Shown here one piece after another: positions 34,770 to 46,624 of a stretch of DNA of 64,000 bases; the first letter of the stretch is position 1, and every line of letters starts with the position of its first letter. The notes under the pieces were generated by a model, which ran no database searches, was not told where the DNA came from, and saw only the letters and a program-made list of their open reading frames with translations. The translations under genes and the position numbers were made by a program. The DNA lies in assembly GCF_003369915.1 (NCBI RefSeq), contig NC_046673.1, positions 6,308,001 through 6,372,000 of the forward strand, given 5' to 3'. The DNA is from Drosophila miranda (taxonomy: Eukaryota > Arthropoda > Insecta > Diptera > Drosophilidae).

Positions 34770-35656
34770 ATGATGTGGTCCTGCAGGCCCTGCGTCCCTG
34801 GCAGGCCGAGCTGGAAGCCGCATCCAATAGGATTGTGGGACAGAGCCGAGTGTATCTGCAGCAGAGCCAATGCTCCAAGGGCGAATGCAACCTGGGCAAT
34901 CTCTACACAGACGCCATGCTGCATGCAGTGAGACAACCATTCGCTATCCAGATTGCAGTAGTTGTATTATTGCAAGTATCGTTAGTTTCTTAGTGATGCA
35001 ACGCCTTCCGGATCCAATTGGAGTAATGTGACCATTGCCTTAACAACGCAGGGGAATTTCCGGGTGCCCATCCCAGCTGGCAGTAAGTTTTTCAAACAAA
35101 ATCCATCGAGAAGTTAATTTAAATCCTTGCTTACCCAACAGACATAACATATAAGCAGCTGGTTGCCATGTGCCCTTGGGAAAATCGCCTGGTTTCCCTG
35201 GACTTGCGGGGCCAACATTTATGGGATCTGTTAGAGGACAGTGTGGCGCCCATGGATTCCAGCTCGTCGGCGCCGAGGTCGTCCAGATTCCTACAGGTGT
35301 CAGGACTCCGCGTTAACTACAACATATCGGCTACCATGGGTCAACGTGTGGTCAGTGTCCGCGTTCGATGCTCCAACTGCGAAGTTCCCGACTACAGGCC
35401 CCTGAAACTAGCCAACACGTACCGTTTAGTGGTCATGGAGTACCTGGCCAACGGCAAAAACGGGTTCAACTTAATTAGCGACAATGCTGAGCATCTAGAG
35501 TACTTGCTTCAAATAATTAAGTGAGTGAATTAATAATCAAGTCTTTGCTTTCACAGGATGGGACCTCTTGACTTGGATGCCTTGATGTACTATATGCACG
35601 CAGTTGGACCTATTATAACAGGCATTGAGAAGAGAATCAATTTTGTAAATACTTAA
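34770..35656 (+). CDS. Second 5'-nucleotidase C-terminal exon block (partial duplicate or alternative 3' exons)
   Basis: Four exons, 34770-34927, 34986-35082, 35142-35520 and 35557-35656, correspond one to one to exons 5-8 of the upstream gene. The first two have exactly the same lengths (158 and 97 nt), and all have the same intron phases. The reading frame is open throughout and ends at TAA 35656. Protein landmarks: CSKGECNLGNLYTDAMLHA, TIALTTQGNFRVPI, CPWENRL, VRCSNCEVPDYRPL, YLANGKNGFNL and a closing TGIEKRI. The substrate-site Asn of the NGG(G/L)(I/L)R motif is Thr, and the Gly after it is changed. No N-terminal metal-binding exons precede it. It is either the tail of a tandem duplicate that lost its front, or an alternative 3' end for exons 1-4 of the upstream gene. 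Confidence 0.75.
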
Positions 35657-35692
35657 AACTGCACTGGCTTAATAATATTCAAAACAAAAAAA

Positions 35693-36807
35693 ACTAGGGG
35701 GAACGTTGTGAGTTGCTGCGGAGACCGCAACTCTACATTTATACCCGATACTTAGTCAGTATGGCTCTCCTCCGGCAGGCGCCGCTAATATTTAACGACA
35801 CGACAAAGAGTGCGTGCGAGAGAGACAGAAAATCAGTCTGAGCGTGACGTCGGCGCTGCGTAGCCACTGCAAATTAATTTCTTGCTTTTGGCTATAAAAA
35901 TTATCTGATCTGATCCAGATTCAGCAATCTGATAGATATGGTTGTTATCTATGATTCTGCGTTTTTAGTTTTCTCGAATGTGCAATATTTTGGATGCAAC
36001 AGATTTTCGTTCTTTTGTGGGGGCGGAAGGGGTTGGGGCGAAATTCTGAGATATACGTTTTATAGTGAGATCTAACAGAAGTGCGGACACCAAATTTGGT
36101 TACTCTAGCCTTAATAGTCTCTGAGATTTGTGGATGCCCTAGATTTTCGTCCTTTGCGGGGGCGGAAGGGGGTGTGGCGAAATTTGGACACGAAACGGTC
36201 AAGGTCCGATATCACAGGAGTGTGGATACCAAATTTGGTTGCTCTGGCTTTTATAGGTTCTGAGAGCCTTGAACTCATATTTTGCAATTGGCAAAACCGA
36301 CCATGAAACCTGTGTGTTAGAGAGAGACAGAGTGAGAAAGAATGAAATTGTTTTCTTGATTCTGGCTATAATAATTATACGATCTGGTTCAGATTTTGCA
36401 CTCTAGAACATATAGTCATATCTGCGTTTTTGGTTTTATCGTATCTTTAAAAATGTGGATGCCACATATTTTCGTCCTTTGTGGGGGGCGGAAGTGGGCG
36501 GGGCGAAGTTTTGAAATATTTTTGTAGCAGTGACATATCACAGAAGTCTGGATCCAAAACATCGTTGCTCTAGCTCTTATAGTCTTTGAGCACTAGGCGC
36601 TGAAGGGGACGGACAGACGGACAGACGGACGGACGGACAGACGGACAGACGGACAGACAGACATGGCTCAATCGACTCGGCTATTGATGCTGATCAAGAA
36701 TATGTATACTTTATGGGGTCGGAAACGATTCCTTCTGGACGTTACACACATCCACTTTCACCACAAATCTAATATACCACAATACTCATTTTGAGTATCG
36801 GGTATAA
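35693..36807 (-). mobile_element. Near-complete DINE-1/INE-1-type element, copy G
   Basis: It starts only ~37 bases after the stop of the partial 5'-nucleotidase and is inverted relative to copy F. The tail (ctagggggaacgttgtgag) comes first and the head (gagtatcgggtataaaaa) last. It has all modules, including the (acggacagacgg)n run at 36610-36660. Confidence 0.87.
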
Positions 36808-36965
36808 AAATGCAAATAATTAAATTGTGTTGAAACGAAGCTGTCCCGAGTTTGCTTCTGGGCTAACTCAGGAATTATGCCTATGCACAATTTTTTCAAA
36901 AAAAGTTATTTTATGTAGAATTTGATTGATTAGGAAAGTCAATGTTTTAAATGTGCAGTCACTTG
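36808..36965. other. Short intergenic gap
   Basis: AT-rich, nothing recognised. Confidence 0.5.
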
Positions 36966-38075
36966 TTTATTGTCGCGCCTTGTCCGCCTAGTGAGTTCTC
37001 CGGAGCATTCCCTTATGCCCTTCCCTGCCTACTTCCCTTCCCAACGTACGGCGCACAGTGGGGCCTCCTCCGAAAATAGTTGGCAAAAGTCAAAGTATTT
37101 TATGATCGCTTTGGATAAAATTAAAATGAGTGGGCAGTTGCAGACTCTGAGGGCGCAGTGATCAGACATCAAGTCGAACTCGGATTGGGTGTGGATGAGG
37201 CTGGTGTTGATTCCCCTGGAGAGTGCAATGCCAAGTACATCGGAGATCCTTGCCGGTTCCGTTGGCCAGAGGGTGGGTTGGCCGGTGTGTTCAAGCAGGG
37301 CAGAAGGGCGGACCTATTGGGATTGTTGAGTTTGGAGCCCCACCAGGTGTGCTTGGCCTTGAAGTCGCCTCCAACTATAAATCTGGTGCCAAAGCTGTTT
37401 AGTTTGTGCATGAACATACGTGTCTTCCAGATAGCGTGGGGGAGCGTAGCAAGAGGCAATTGTTACTCGGCCGGTGCTGGTATTAATGGTGAGCGATGCC
37501 GCTTTTCGATGTAGTTGAGACTAGATTTGACAAAAACTCCTGCCCCTCCTCCGGCTCCGAGCACTTTACGCATCTGAAGGGCTTGTGGCGAATTTTTGTG
37601 TGTGCCCAAACTCCTGGCACCGATGGCATTGTAGAATATCGTCAAATTTCCGGAGGGGTGACGACAGCGCTGCACAGTCGAGAGACTTGACTGACTCCAG
37701 GCTTAAGGAGTCGGCGTCCGAAGAATTATCTGAACTTTGTTTACTGACCGTTGTTCTCTTCCTGGTGAGTATCGGGGATGGTCCTTACGCTTTGTAGCAG
37801 CAGTCTGCCAAACATTAGACTGTTATTACCTGTCTCGTTTAACTTTTCAGCCGATGGTATGACGGCTGGGAATGCTTGGAAGCTGTTGCTGTTTGTGTGG
37901 TGTGTTGCAGTAATGCTCAGTAATACTGCTGCAGTAATACTGCCGGCAAGCGCCGGCGAACATTTGGTCACAAGATTTCGGCGGCAAGGTTGGGGTCACA
38001 GCTCCAGAGAAGTTGGACAGGCCGCTACAAGTTGTTACAGTCAGAGCGGCATCAGTACCGAGCACCAAACGTAAG
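36966..38075 (-). mobile_element. Decayed jockey-clade retrotransposon (gag zinc knuckle plus endonuclease)
   Basis: Read on the minus strand from ~38070. Low-complexity gag-like sequence is followed near 37600-37640 by a zinc-knuckle frame (CHRCQEFGHTQK), then near 37490-37520 by TSTGRVTIASCYAPPR of the endonuclease domain, and at 37160-37460 by RFIVGGDFKAKHTWWGSKLN (family GDFNAKHxxWG) and later SDHCALRV. Many frame changes occur and the reverse transcriptase is absent, so this is a relic. Orientation and motif order fit the jockey clade; the exact family is not assigned. Confidence 0.75.
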
Positions 38076-39187
38076 AAAGACTAGTTAAATAAAATGAGAT
38101 ATCGTTTTAAATTAAATGTTTCAAACCAAAGGCACGAAAGGAGCAACATTCTGCATACCCTAGGGAAGAGGATATTATAAAATTGAGTAAATTTTTGTCA
38201 TCTCAGGCTCCAATGAATGCAAAAGCTTGTCAGATTCTGTTTTAAAGCTATCTCACCGAAATATTGCAGTGAGTGGTCTTCTTAGAGCGAGAAAATATGT
38301 GTGGGGTTCGTGATATATAAACATACATATACAGGAAGCATATACATACATATGTATGTTGCATGAATATTAATTAAATGAAATAGGGTATAAAGATGTC
38401 CTTTTATGCTTTTACTTATTTTTAAAACCAAATTTGAGACACAATCAAAACAAAAAATTAGCCGTTCATCAATCGGATAAAATGATGTGTTTAGGGTCCT
38501 GCCTAGCTAGTTATATGAAATCGAATATCAAAATCGACGAATTCGACTTTCGATCATGGAGAGAAAAAAATTAGCCCATTGTCGACCATAGGGTATTAAA
38601 ATACTCTCCTCGAAAATTATGTATCTTGAAAAATGTTAGCGCAGTGAAAGATATTGTGGTATTTTTTATCAAAAAAAATAAGGAAACGGTGGACGGTAGT
38701 TTAAGTCAATTTGTTATCCATTTTATATAAAGGAAGATTAAGTGTGGTAGGTTCGTTTTCCATCGGTATATTTCGGTATATTTTGAAAATGAGACGATAC
38801 TTTGGTACATTTCTGAGGGTCTGACGGTATATCTTATCGATAAGTGCTCTATAATGGGCTATAAAAAGGGCTGTACAACAGGCAAAACCAGCAAAGGCAA
38901 ATTGCAAGGTTCCTACAAACTCTCACCTCGCTTGCGAGGACAACATACCTTGAAGACAAAATCGGCTTTTCGTCTCCAAGGTATATTGGGAAAATGAGGT
39001 GGATTTCGCCTTTTAGGCGTTGCATTTTCTGGGCCGTGTTGCCTGTTGTCCATACCGTCTTTTTCCTTCCATTATGTAGCAAATATGTAGTAACCGTGTA
39101 GAGTTTTTTTCTTCACAGTGTGCTATCGGTGCCCATATTTTTCTTTTTTGTTGAAATTGAAATTGCACTGCCAAAGGAGGAGATATC
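38076..39187. other. Ssu72 upstream region
   Basis: AT-rich. Close to the gene are several repeats of a GGTATATTT-like word (38760-38830) and a DRE (separate entry). No other gene is seen. Confidence 0.5.
38835..38842. promoter_or_regulatory. DRE (TATCGATA) upstream of Ssu72
   Basis: An exact TATCGATA palindrome, the DREF/BEAF binding core common in housekeeping promoters of Drosophila, lies ~350 bases before the Ssu72 start codon. Confidence 0.6.
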
Positions 39188-39892
39188 ATGACTGATAAGG
39201 GCAAACTGTCTGTGGCTGTTGTCTGTTCCTCCAACATGAATCGCTCCATGGAGGCGCACAATTTTCTGGCCAAGAAGGGTTTCAACGTGCGCTCCTACGG
39301 CACCGGCGAGCGCGTCAAGCTGCCCGGCATGACCTTTGACAAGCCGAATGTTTACGAGTTCGGGACCAGCTACGAGGACATACACCGCGACCTAGAGTCT
39401 AAGGACAAGGAGTTGTAAGTTGAATGCATATGCCTGCTGCATTGATTACTTTTCATTTGGTTCCCCCCCCAGCTACACACAAAACGGTCTGCTGCATATG
39501 CTAGACCGCAATCGCCGACTGAAAAAGGCCCCAGAACGCTTTCAGGAAACCAAAGAAAAGTTTGATATTATTGTTACCGTAGAGGAACGTGTCTACGACT
39601 TAGTGGTGTTGCACATGGAATCCATGGATTCAGTCTACAATCGCCCCGTTCACGTGCTAAACGTCGACGTGGTGGACAATGCCGAGGATGCTTTGATGGG
39701 AGCATTTCTGATAACAGATATGATTAATTTAGTATGAATATGATAATTAATATGAATCTGAAACATTGATATAACACAATTCACTTTCAGCTGGCCAAAT
39801 CAAACGATCTCGATAATGATATTGATGAAATGATACAGGAATTTGAAGAGCGTCGCAACCGAGTGATCCTGCACTCAGTTCTCTTTTACTGA
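39188..39892 (+). CDS. Ssu72: Ssu72 RNA polymerase II CTD phosphatase
   Basis: Three exons (39188-39414, 39473-39731, 39791-39892) give 195 residues, the normal Ssu72 length. The catalytic cysteine signature CX5R is at the N-terminus (VVCSSNMNRSMEAH). The rest is colinear with known Ssu72: NFLAKKGFNVRSYGTGERVK, YTQNGLLHMLDRNRR, the aspartate-bearing EKFDIIVTVEERVYD and the end RRNRVILHSVLFY. Ssu72 removes Ser5 (and Ser7) phosphate from the RNA polymerase II C-terminal repeat, acting with symplekin in the cleavage and polyadenylation machinery in the nucleus. The first junction yields KEF-YTQ. The short introns are typical of this gene in flies. Confidence 0.95.
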
Positions 39893-41461
39893 CGACCGAC
39901 ATTCATCAATGGTACTTGTATTTTTCTTATCCATCACCTGCGCTTTAGCTACATATACTACAGTCCATTTGTGAGACGGAGTGAGGCGGGATTTGCAGCA
40001 TACCAACTTTAATAATGGGAGCCATAGGAAATGTACATAAATTGACCGCGAAAGCGAGATTTAGATTATTTAAACAACAAATTGACAGATACACACACAG
40101 ACAACTGACAGCCCCATACATCATTTGACACCGTTGTTGGTTTTTAGAAACTGCATTCGCCCCATAGATATATGTATGTGTGTCTTACGACAAGTGACAG
40201 CCATCACAATACGCCGAAGGGTTATCGGCTTGAATACTTTTCATTTATGTCATATGTTTGTATGTGTGAGCGTCCAACTCTTAATACTAATTACCAATAC
40301 GGAGTACCATCGGTGGTACTTCAACAATTCTAGCTAGTTCCATCATTTTCCCACCTGGCAGCTCTGGCTGGGTAACGATCTGGCTCCCCTTTTTTCACAA
40401 AAAAACGCATGCGACGACGGCGTCACACAATACATCCATTCTTACGATTTTCGTACAGTGAATGCGTGTGTATGAGTATGCACAACAGAGAACCGGCACT
40501 GGCCGAACAGACCAGGAGCGCATTCAGCCCTCAAGGGTGGGGGCCCATAGCTTTTTTATTTAAAGAAATTTAACAATAAATAAAAACTAGACACCTAATC
40601 GAATCAGTGGCAGTAGAGCATTGTAGACTGGCTGTTAGTTTCAAACAATCGCCGAAGCCCCACAATGGGGAGGGGCGAAAACAATCAAGGCAAAATAATA
40701 CAATTATTGAAAATGCTGTACACGTAATAAATTATTATAAAAATAAACCTCATTTTGTTTTCTCTCAACTAATAAAAACCCTCCCTTCTAGCTTCGTTGG
40801 TGGAACATTCCTTTTGATTTTCTTAGATATGAATACACTGCAGTTTTTTGAGTTGGCTGGGAAGATTTTGATAAAAAAAAATAATGTACAAAGAGTATGG
40901 TTTGTTCATTGGGCATCTGCCCACAATAAAAATACTTTCGGCAAGGGTATGAAATGATGTTAAATGGAAGGTAAGATAACAGCATTTTATTCGCCGCTCT
41001 CGCCGCTTACGTTGGTTCCGCTCCTGGTGCCGATCACTGGTTTGCCAGTTTACAAAGCGTCGCTGGTTGTTGTTGCTCCCATGGGCTCTGCCGCCGACGC
41101 TTCATGCACGCTTTATGCGCTCGACCTCCGCAGTCAGGGTACGATCGCGGCTAGCTTCATTACTCAATTTCGGAGGGCTCCGCGCTCCAACATCAAGTCA
41201 ATCCAAACACCAAACATTACGCACCGTTTGCACAACAAACAAACCAAAATATAAACTCCGTTGTAATTGCATCATTTCTGGGCTTTGTTTATGAAATTTT
41301 AGCCAAGTCAAGTGTTGATTGTTTGAACAGTAACCAATCCCGAAACCTTAAGCTTTTTTATAGCCAAATAGCCAACGCAAAAAAGTCGGCGGTTCTGTTT
41401 ATGTGCTATTTGTGAGTCTTCCTGTTGTTTGGTTAACTGTTAACGGAACACCGAAGAAAAG
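39893..41461. other. Intergenic region, Ssu72 3' end and Zw leader
   Basis: Contains likely Ssu72 3' UTR and, at the right end, the Zw 5' leader. AATAAA words occur near 40575-40583. No further gene is recognised. Confidence 0.5.
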
Positions 41462-44400
41462 ATGGCAACGCTAAAAGAGGGTAAGTCCAAAGCAGTGCGT
41501 CGATGTGGATTCAAGCGTGCGTACATATACTTGATGTGATCACTGTCGCCCATCAGGTGAATGAATGGACGGTTCGCTGGAGCAGTGCGCGCGCCCTTCA
41601 AATGTGTGTTCTTTTGCCTCTGGGGTCACCTACAAAATATAACGGACGGTTGTCTTATCACAAGAAAACGAAACGAATTATCTATCAATGACGTCGAGTT
41701 GTAGCTGTGGCTGCTGCTGCTGCTGCTGGGGCACTCACTCACTCTCAAGATTAGAAAAGACCCCCTACTTGGCAATAACCTTTCGAAGTATAAAGTTTAA
41801 AGTAACACCAGCCACACTCTCTTTTGCTCTACCTACACATGTATAGGGGAGACCCTGTCTAGCTCCACTCTCTTGTGTTCTGCTCCACTATCTGTTTGGC
41901 GAAAACCCATTCTCTTCTGCTCTCTTCTGTGGTAATGACATTGAAACTTGTACACGCAAATAATTAGCACACACATGCATACTCGTATCTGTTCATGTGT
42001 GTGTGTGTGTGTCGTTGCGGGGGTCTTACAATAAGCCTTTCGAAAAACATGTTTTAATATATTCAAAAATTATCTCATGTCCATTTTACCTTGTTCTCCT
42101 TCTCCCCCTGTCTCTCTCTCTCTCTCTCTCCCTCTGCTTCTCCTTCTCTTTCTCTCCTCTTCCTCAATCGTCTGTGTCAATGTCAAATTCGCGACTTTGC
42201 TTTCGTTTCCAATGAAGATTGAAAGTTTGATTCACGATATCGGTCAACCAAAGGAGCTTTACGACCTTTTACGTACATACAAACATGACGAGCGGGAACC
42301 TTGTTTTTTTTTTTGTTTCTTCAATATTGTGGGCTCCACAGATTTTTGCCTTTGGTGGGGGTGGTAACAGTAACACTTGTAACAGTTTGATAACACAGGA
42401 GTCTGGACACAAAATTTGGCTGCTCTAGCTTTTATAGTCAGACGGATAAACAGACATGGCTATATCAACTCGACTATTGAGGTTGATCAAGAATATATAT
42501 GTATTTTGTATGGGGTCGGAAACTTGTATCCACTCTTACCACAAATCTAATATGCTACTCTTCGGGTGCCGGCTATAAATATATATATGTACATATGTAC
42601 GTATACTAGTATTTCTGAGTCATAGGCCCCCTGATCCAATCAGATAGTTTTTGGCAATGTCATAGTTACGTTACTTCGGATTTGTAGTCGAAAAGTATAC
42701 ATTAAATTTCTTGGGTATCCTTGGGTTTTCGTAGAATAGAACTGATCAGAGATGTATTGAAAGATAGGGGATCTCTGACTCAGATTGATTGCTGATTGCT
42801 TTGAATAAGCTCTTATTACTGATATCAAGTCAAAATTGATCTAGATCAAGAGTAATAATACTCGTACGTAAGCTTTTGACCGGACTTACACTCGGATGCC
42901 GCTACACACAGATTGATCTAAATGTTGGGGCTTGTTCTGGTTCTGGAGCCCCCAAGCAAGTGATGCCAACTGAATGTCTCGGCCAAGCTGGGCCGATCGG
43001 GGGGCGAATATTCGCGATTGGGCGGAAATGTTCGTGCCACGCTCTTCTGATGCCACTGGCTGCGTCTCGCTCCGTGATGGGTACATAGTGCCTATGTGTG
43101 CCCTAGGTACATACATGTACCATGTAAAATATATACTCGCAACTGGATATGTACATATGTACATATCAAATGGCAGTGTCGTTGTGTGTACTTTGTGCCC
43201 CTATTTCCCATACGACCGTCGCTCTTGACGGCGCTGCCGTTGGCGTACCTTTTCAAAGTCAAGTAATGCACAGGTAAGTGGCACTCGGTTATTCGTTTGT
43301 TTGCAACCGTATCGGAAGATAGTCACTCGTACGAGACGCGCAATTGCACCGATCTCTGGCAACCCCATCTCAACCACCCATTTCGGGTGACCTCTAGAAG
43401 CGCCCGAGTCGCGTTCCGGGCTCTTTCTCTCTCCCACGGATAACCTGTGGAGTCATTATCGATTAGACAAGAGCCTGGAGAGTCTATTCCGAGTGCTTAT
43501 CAATTTTCCATGGTGGCGGAAACAGACACAGTGCATGACTGCCACTTAACTTCCATAAATAGGGTCATATGTAGCTCTGGCAAGGCCAGAAGTATTCACT
43601 CCACTCCGGGCACTCGGTGAGCTCCCAACGAGTTCCAAGCTCCCATCTCCCAGCTCTCCTTGGCAATAAACGGAAAATTCAGTTAGGTAATGGGGAAAGT
43701 GTGCCGGTTTTGGTCACCCTTTTGTTTTTGCCTCATAACTATTGATCAAGTGCATGGTATACGACTAAAAGCTGGGCGTCTTAGGTAACTGTCAATGAAG
43801 AAACTAAATTGATTCCTTCAAATCAAAATATTGTATCAAGAATTTAGTGAAGTGAAAAATCAGCTAAAAATGAAAAAAATATGAAAGGATACCACCGAAA
43901 ATAAAAAGCAAATTAAAATGTATTTACCTGGCATAAAGAACTTAAAATTAAATGATATTTGTGGTGTTGACTTGACTAGTCAACGATATTACGGAGTTTC
44001 TCAACCAAAAACAAACACATGCCCACATCCGGTTACCTGACGGAACCAGGAATGACAGCCATATTTCCCAGAGTCCCAAAAAATGGTTAAACAATGCCAA
44101 CACTGCATCCGCCTACTATGCTGACTGTCAACAAACACGCCTCAATACTCCGATCAGCAGCATCTTCTTGCTGTCCAAGTTTACTGCACTCTTTCCCTAC
44201 CCTACGAGTATCAGACTAAAATCTATAAAAGACAGCGATAGGAATGTTTAAACTGACACCCTATATATGTATCCTTCAAGAATGTTCATATATTCGATTA
44301 CTGGCGCTATTCAATAACTGAATATAGACGATCCCACTCTGGGAAATAATTTCTGTTTTCAAGATGTCAAATTTTCTCGCCAAAATGTTACATCTATGTA

Positions 44401-45632
44401 ACTGGGTATAGGGATATATTATTCAGAATGATATTAGAGATATCTGATCTGCATATGGGCATTTCCACCGAAAGGTCCATCTAGACCAGGAAAAGAACAA
44501 AGAAAGAAATCTTAAAAAGGGCTTTATAATGCTTTAGCTTCGTACTTACTTAATACACACACGGTAATGTACTGTACTGTACTGCTTTGGCTATATCTGG
44601 ACTTATCGAATAACTGATTCGATTCGAAGATGTATATATATGTAACGACCACCATTCGGCATACACATGACCCTCTCTGAGCATTCGAAACGCAACGTGT
44701 TCAAGGTTCGGCTAAGTTGAGCTTTGCTTTGTTTGTCTTTGATCCGAAACACTGGAGCTTTGATCTGTCTTTCAGTCCTTCGTTTTATATAGTTATAAGT
44801 ATACGAATATTATTTGAATTATAATTGTAATGTAATAATTGAAAATGTCCGCAGATCACACCGCTCTTGATCTGATAATCAAGTCGCTCAAGTCACCCAG
44901 CATGGTATGCGAGGGAACCCACTTTGATGGTAAAATTCCGCACACTTTTGTGATCTTTGGCGCTTCGGTAATAATATTGGAATAACTCATATTGAGATTG
45001 AGATGGGTTATTGGCTTAATTATTTTTTGCAGGGCGATCTGGCCAAAAAAAAGATCTATCCGACCTTGTGGTGGCTGTACCGAGATGACCTGCTCCCCAA
45101 GCCTACCAAATTCTGTGGATATGCCCGCTCCCAGCTGTCGATAGCGAAGCTCAAGGAGAGCTGCAAGCAGTACATGAAGGTGCGTACATAGAATGTCACA
45201 TAGGACACAGTATCACAGAACCACAACTTGATTTCCTGAGAGCAGGTGCAGCCACACGAGCAGACCAAATACGAGGAGTTCTGGGCCCTCAACGAGTACG
45301 TGGCTGGCAGCTATGACGGACGCACAGGATTCGAGCTACTCAACCAGCAGCTGGAGCTCATGGAGAACAAGAACAAGGCGAACCGCATCTTCTACCTGGC
45401 CCTGCCGCCCAGCGTCTTTGAGGAGGTGACCGTCAACATCAAGCAGATCTGCATGTCTGTCTGGTAAGTAGATCGGATCGCATCGAATACTCGTACCATA
45501 CCGAATTGATAATAAAATGTCTCTAAAATAGCGGCTGGAACCGTGTGATTGTGGAGAAGCCGTTCGGACGGGACGATGTCTCCTCAAAAGCGCTGAGCGA
45601 CCATCTGGCAGGGCTCTTCCACGAGGAGCAGC

Positions 45633-45665
<33 letters not shown>

Positions 45666-46624
45666 TGGTACAGAACCTGATGACCATACGCTTCGGCAAC
45701 AAGATCCTCAGCTCCACGTGGAATCGCGAGAACATTGCCTCGGTGCTGATCACGTTCAAGGAACCATTCGGCACACAGGGCCGTGGCGGCTACTTCGACG
45801 AGTTCGGCATCATACGTGACGTGATGCAGAACCATCTGCTGCAGATCCTCTCTCTGGTGGCCATGGAGAAGCCGGTCAGCTGCCATCCGGACGATATACG
45901 CGACGAGAAGGTGAAGGTGCTCAAGTGCATAGAGGCCCTGCAGCTGGACGACATGGTGCTGGGACAGTACGTTGCCAATCCGCAGGGAAAAACCGAGGAC
46001 GAGCGCACTGGCTATCTGGACGATCCCACAGTCAGCAAGAGCTCGAGTACACCCACTTACGCTCTGGGCGTGCTCAAGATCAACAACGAGCGCTGGCAGG
46101 GCGTTCCCTTTATCCTGCGCTGCGGCAAGGCACTAAACGAGCGCAAGGCGGAGGTGCGCATCCAGTATCAGGACGTGCCCGGCGACATCTTTGAGGGAAA
46201 CACGAAGCGCAATGAGCTGGTGATACGCGTCCAGCCGGGCGAGGCGCTCTACTTTAAGATGATGACCAAGAGTCCCGGCATCACGTTCGACATCGAGGAA
46301 ACGGAGCTGGATCTGACGTACGAGCATCGCTACAAGGACTCGTATCTGCCGGACGCCTACGAGCGTCTCATTCTCGACGTCTTCTGCGGCTCCCAGATGC
46401 ACTTTGTCCGCTCCGATGAGCTGCGCGAGGCGTGGCGCATCTTCACGCCTATTCTGCATCGGATCGAGAAGGATCACATTAGGCCGCTCACCTACCAGTA
46501 CGGATCGCGGGGCCCCAAGCTGGCAGATCTTAAATGCGAGGAGAACAACTTCCAGTACTCGGGATCGTACAAATGGCACAACAGCAAGGCCACTGCCCCT
46601 ACCCCCACCCCCTCAAATCACTGA
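41462..46624 (+). CDS. Zw: Glucose-6-phosphate 1-dehydrogenase
   Basis: Exons 41462-41480, 44855-44967, 45033-45179, 45246-45463 and 45532-46624 splice in phase to 529 residues. The first coding exon is only 19 nt (MATLKE plus one base) with donor GTAAGT, then a ~3.4 kb intron whose acceptor (gtccgcag) completes Asp7; a long first intron is known for fly Zw. The coenzyme fold has FGASGDLAKKK (~41-51). The active-site peptide RIDHYLGKE is at 202-210, with FNGEP-like [14 protein letters not shown] further on and [10 protein letters not shown] in the C-domain. The enzyme oxidises glucose-6-phosphate with NADP+, the entry step of the pentose phosphate pathway and the main cytosolic NADPH source. 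The C-terminus is a Thr/Pro-rich tail. A shorter start at the in-frame ATG 44848, inside the annotated intron, would give MSADHTALD. Confidence 0.96.
42325..42580 (-). repeat. DINE-1 fragment inside Zw intron 1
   Basis: Modules in minus orientation: 'gggctccacagatttttgcc', 'tttatagtcagacgg', 'aggttgatcaagaatatata', 'tatggggtcggaaact', 'accacaaatctaatatgcta' and a decayed end 'ggtgccggctataaa'. It is internally shortened. A CT-rich simple repeat (42110-42165) lies just upstream. Confidence 0.65.

Noticed and set aside
35945-36202. 85-codon minus-strand open frame
   Set aside because: The same accidental frame as in copy H, inside DINE-1 copy G.
46133-46579. 148-codon frame antisense to Zw
   Set aside because: Shadow of the conserved Zw exon; codon bias explains the lack of stops.
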